Source: Opisthorchis felineus
Lineage: Eukaryota > Platyhelminthes > Trematoda > Opisthorchiida > Opisthorchiidae
Direction of reading: 5' to 3'
Length of the DNA: 64,000 nt
Assembly: GCA_004794785.1 (NCBI GenBank)
Contig: SJOL01006408.1
Span: forward strand, 1,214,617 to 1,278,616
Position numbers and translations under genes: made by a program. Positions 60,738 to 64,000 of the stretch are shown here, piece by piece (position 1 is the stretch's first letter; each line of letters opens with the position of its first letter). Under the pieces are notes generated by a model. That model saw nothing but the letters and a program-made list of their open reading frames with translations. It was not told the DNA's origin and made no database searches.

Positions 60738-63580
60738 ATAACAATGTCATTTAGCTGTAAACGTCGAACAGTACAAACCAACCGACAACCATCTGTCCTG
60801 GTAAACCTTACGCTGACATTCTGGAAAGTATGCTGAGAAAACATAGTTTAACGTACGTTGGTACTTCAAATTGCTTTTACCAGTAGTAAAATGAATGTAA
60901 ATGAGGCATGCAATTTTTTGCGCTGAAGATCGGATGATTGATTCAAGGGACAACGTGGGTTCAGTCCCGGTGTAAGTAAAGAGCTCACACTTTGGGTTCC
61001 TCTGTTATTATCGGTGTTTCACACAAATCCAGAAGTTTCGGATTTCAATCGCACAACAATGCGATAAAAGGTATGAAACCAGTCAAACGGGTGACGTGCC
61101 TTAGAGACATGTTTTGACATCGGCGATTTTCACTTCGGTGTGACAGTTTGTGGATTTGGTCCATTGTGCAGGAATGCTCAATAACGACTACGTTTTTGTA
61201 TATTCTGAGGTCTTTAAGCAATACATTGATCAGCTCCACCGATAAATTTGTCATGGAATTCGGAAATGAACCCATAAATGGAATGAAAGACAGAATTCCA
61301 GGACTTAGTTTGAAACAATAATTAAGTTCACAGAAAGCAGGAGTACATCGTTAGCCTCAAGTATGTGAATTACGGTAAGCTGAAGCTTTCTTCCTGTGTT
61401 GTTTGATAGATGGTTGCCAACAAGATCTGTGATGACCAGAATTGGAGGAGGAGTCATTATGGGATGCAGGATAATTTTCAGGTGGTCGTCGGACAAAACC
61501 CTTCTAAAATCAAATTTCTTCGTCAATTTTTTATCGATTTGTTGAGTTTGGTGAGTGATTTGTAAACGTTTCGTAGCCAGTTAGGGAGACATAGTCAGTG
61601 TCACCTGGTCACGCTCTGACGACACCTCGTTGCATGGTAGCGAATAATCTGCAACTCAGTACATTTTCAGTATCCGCAAGTTCCTTTCACGTAGCCCTCC
61701 TGCATAGTATTACTTTCTCGGTTAACTCCACCAAATAGTTCCACTGGACTTTCGATGCTTTCACCTCGCTGTCACAACGGATTAGCGTTCTACATTTGCG
61801 GCCGATGAAATTGATTGGAAATGGTAACATCAATGATTATGTCTTCTGACTGTTTTGACGACACAGACAGTGAAATACACACTGGTACAGCCAATTCGGT
61901 CGACTGCCAACCTGAAATCCAAGCGATATCTCGTGTGATTATGCTAGTCAAACTTAGCAGGGTTTTGTTATTTATAGGATAATTTTAGAAACCGTGACCG
62001 ATATCAAAATAGCATCAAGTGACTTGCCTGTCTGGTTCCGATCCTCAGGTCAATACGCTTGGAGCAGTTTACTACCTCACAGTAGAGTGGCTCCGCTTTG
62101 TTATGTCAACTTTGTGCAGTTTTACCTACATAGTTGTAGATCGCACATGGCAACCCCCAAATTACTTGCAATTGCTTTGTCTGGATATGCTGGTTAATTG
62201 TCAACGCATTTCACTTTAGGGGATACATGTATCTCAGAGAATATTTCCTGTATCGATCTAGGATGTTTTTACTTGGTAGGGATAACTTATGGAGCAGCTT
62301 TTGGCTTGCTTTAAAAACGATTTCCAGCATAGCCTTATTGCATAATTAAGAATGTTCATTTGAGAAAATATTTTGCCTGTATTCCATAGCTGGTAGCAGA
62401 AGGGGGCATAAACAACTATCCCCAGAGAGAGGGAAGTTGATGACGGACGGTGATCTAGGAACCACGAAACTGTCACTCCATGCCATTTCGATATTTTATC
62501 AGTGAACATCAGTCAACTAACCACTGCATGGAACCATCGATCTGAAACTGTGATCGATAATCACTCGACGCAGCGCACCCAAGTCTGGGTGTCTGGTTTG
62601 CTTGTCTTTAAATGTCTCAACAAACTCCCGATAAGATCACGGCGCAATTTTACTGCATCTTTTACTCTTTCAAAAGTAATGTCTCTCTTGACACCTAAAT
62701 GAGCATGGGAATTGTGACCATTCTCCGTGTAAACACCACTTTAAAACGAAGCTGGACCAACCACGTGATTTTGCCTTATGCCCGTTTAATTATAGCATTC
62801 AAATCCCCTACGTGAGCAAACAAACAGTTCCATATTTCACAAGTTCTGCTATACACACACCAAAAATGTTAACTGGTCAACAAATTCTACGGAACCACAG
62901 AAACTGAGACAGGCAATGGAGGGGGTGTAAAAGCTAATGGAACCTTGACAACCAACTCCAACGAGAAGCTAGGAATCGATAACATCAGTAACCTACGTAT
63001 AGAATGTTGACCGTTCTCATGGTAAAAACATGTCTAGTGGCACACCACCTAGTATTATTTTTGTTATTCTGGCTTTGTCTGTTGCAGGTATTCCAACTCC
63101 ACGAATCAGTTTGTCTGACAGGCAAACAGCGTTTAGAATAAAATATCGGAAGATCGAGAAATAGATTATATCATCTGAAATTTAGCAATTCGAAATCTTT
63201 TCTAACGCAGATCTATTTCACTCAAACTTTTCCAATTTTCTAAGCCTTTGAAACTCGTCAACCATGTTCACTAGTTTTCTTTGGGCACCATTTGTTTCCG
63301 CAGCTCTTGGCAATGGTCCTGTTACTAGAACACCGGACCGAAAAATACCCATCCAACGCCTCGTTAAATGTCTTCTTGAATCGCATTGCAAATTCACGAT
63401 GCAAACACGCAGCAGGACAAAATAAACTCTAGCCAAAGGCCTATTGTAGGCTTTACACTAGAATCCTGGTCCTTCGACTTTATTTTGAACGCAAGCGTAC
63501 TCACACTCTGTCATAAACTGTAATGCTGTGAGGTTGGGTCTGCCAGCCACATTGCTCAAGTTTGAACACGTCAGTCTTCT
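60738..63580. other. No recognised gene
   Basis: Frames up to 83 codons. At 63088 an acceptor-like ctgttgcag precedes a short frame, without recognised similarity. Confidence 0.4.
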
Positions 63581-63740
63581 CAGGCATGATAACTCAGCTG
63601 CGTCTAGCGTGGATATCCGGGGTTCGAATCCTGGCACGGATAAGGATAGGCAGTGCTTTGGGCTCTAATAAGAGCGAAACTAGAGTTTGTTGCTTCCCCT
63701 CTTTGGAGCGGAATCACCAGAATAATTCGGCCAGGACAGA
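63581..63740 (+). mobile_element. tRNA-derived SINE, family C
   Basis: Head gataactcagctgcgtctag, B box ggggttcgaatcctgg (near-canonical), then gggctctaataagagcgaaac and tgcttcccctcttt, shared with 51370-51535. This is the cleanest B box in the window. It is tRNA-like in its first 60 bases, but the 3' half continues as family body, so it is not a tRNA gene. Confidence 0.8.
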
Positions 63741-64000
63741 AGAAGGATTGTATAAACGACAATTACATGAATACAAGTTCTATGGATCCTGCAGCTCCCT
63801 ACAACCAACATTTTCAATACCTTTCAGAATCACTTATTGCTTGGAGTTCCGTAGTTTGATTTGATGTAGAATATTGAGTTTATGCTACCGGACTGGGTTG
63901 TGTAGTGAGTGAGTTGCTAATTCCATCGATGTTGTTACCACACTGCCACTGACAGAATAGGACGAGAGCCTGAGTTGTGTTTTTGGATGTTCCACATCCA
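63741..64000. other. No recognised content
   Basis: Nothing supported beyond possible SINE tail at the start. Confidence 0.4.

Noticed and set aside
63600..63655. tRNA gene (good B box, A-box-like start)
   Set aside because: The acceptor stem does not pair and the sequence continues into a repeated body shared with 51.4 kb, so it is a SINE head.
1..64000. CRISPR arrays, operons, ribosome-binding sites or bacterial promoters
   Set aside because: Splice-bounded exons and eukaryotic retroelements show this is nuclear eukaryotic DNA; no spaced direct repeats of CRISPR type were seen.

Overview
The window is eukaryotic. It has long spliceosomal introns with GT/AG borders, no operon-like gene packing, and dense decayed retroelements. 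The only confidently recognised host gene is a Ras-GRF (Ras guanine-nucleotide releasing factor) orthologue on the + strand. The repeats are Penelope-like elements (PLEs), hammerhead-ribozyme repeats, APE-type LINEs and tRNA-headed SINEs. Together with introns of 1.5-8.5 kb and moderate GC content, these suggest a flatworm, most likely a non-schistosome digenean trematode (liver- or lung-fluke type). The organism assignment is an inference.

Layout: 1-7.8 kb holds a decayed PLE (about 1.3-2.65 kb, minus), SINE pieces and a 3' LINE fragment (about 5.8-6.5 kb, minus). From 7.8 to 22.4 kb there are five consecutive Ras-GRF exons (7837-7914, 16462-16715, 18895-18974, 20530-20723, 22252-22362). They encode a linker, an IQ motif and the first two thirds of the DH (RhoGEF) domain, and all splice phases agree. 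Introns between them carry SINEs, (GAT)n arrays, a PLE endonuclease fragment and a (TA)n tract with a 45-base N gap. I found no further Ras-GRF exon by eye, so 22.4 kb onward is either a very large intron or contains exons I missed. From 22.4 to 64 kb the sequence is almost all repeat-derived: a 255-bp (GTGA)n array at 31.4 kb, a degenerate but nearly complete LINE (34.3-36.8 kb, +), LINE fragments at 37 and 39.4 kb, a series of hammerhead-type repeats (39.8, 48.8, 49.1, 55.5, 55.8, 59.9 and 60.5 kb), a 250-bp-arm inverted repeat at 56.2-57.1 kb, and a PLE GIY-YIG endonuclease reading frame at 57.7-58.2 kb (minus).

The most interesting object is at 60427-60737. Two 139-bp near-identical arms stand head to head, and each contains a type-I hammerhead ribozyme core with the catalytic CUGAUGA and GAAA boxes, a 6-bp stem I, stem II, and a self-complementary ACCGGU stem III followed by the cleavable GUC triplet. 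Hammerheads are known companions of Penelope-like elements, and PLE coding remnants lie about 2.2 kb away, but the inverted paired arrangement is unusual. All calls were made by reading; no alignment or folding program was run.
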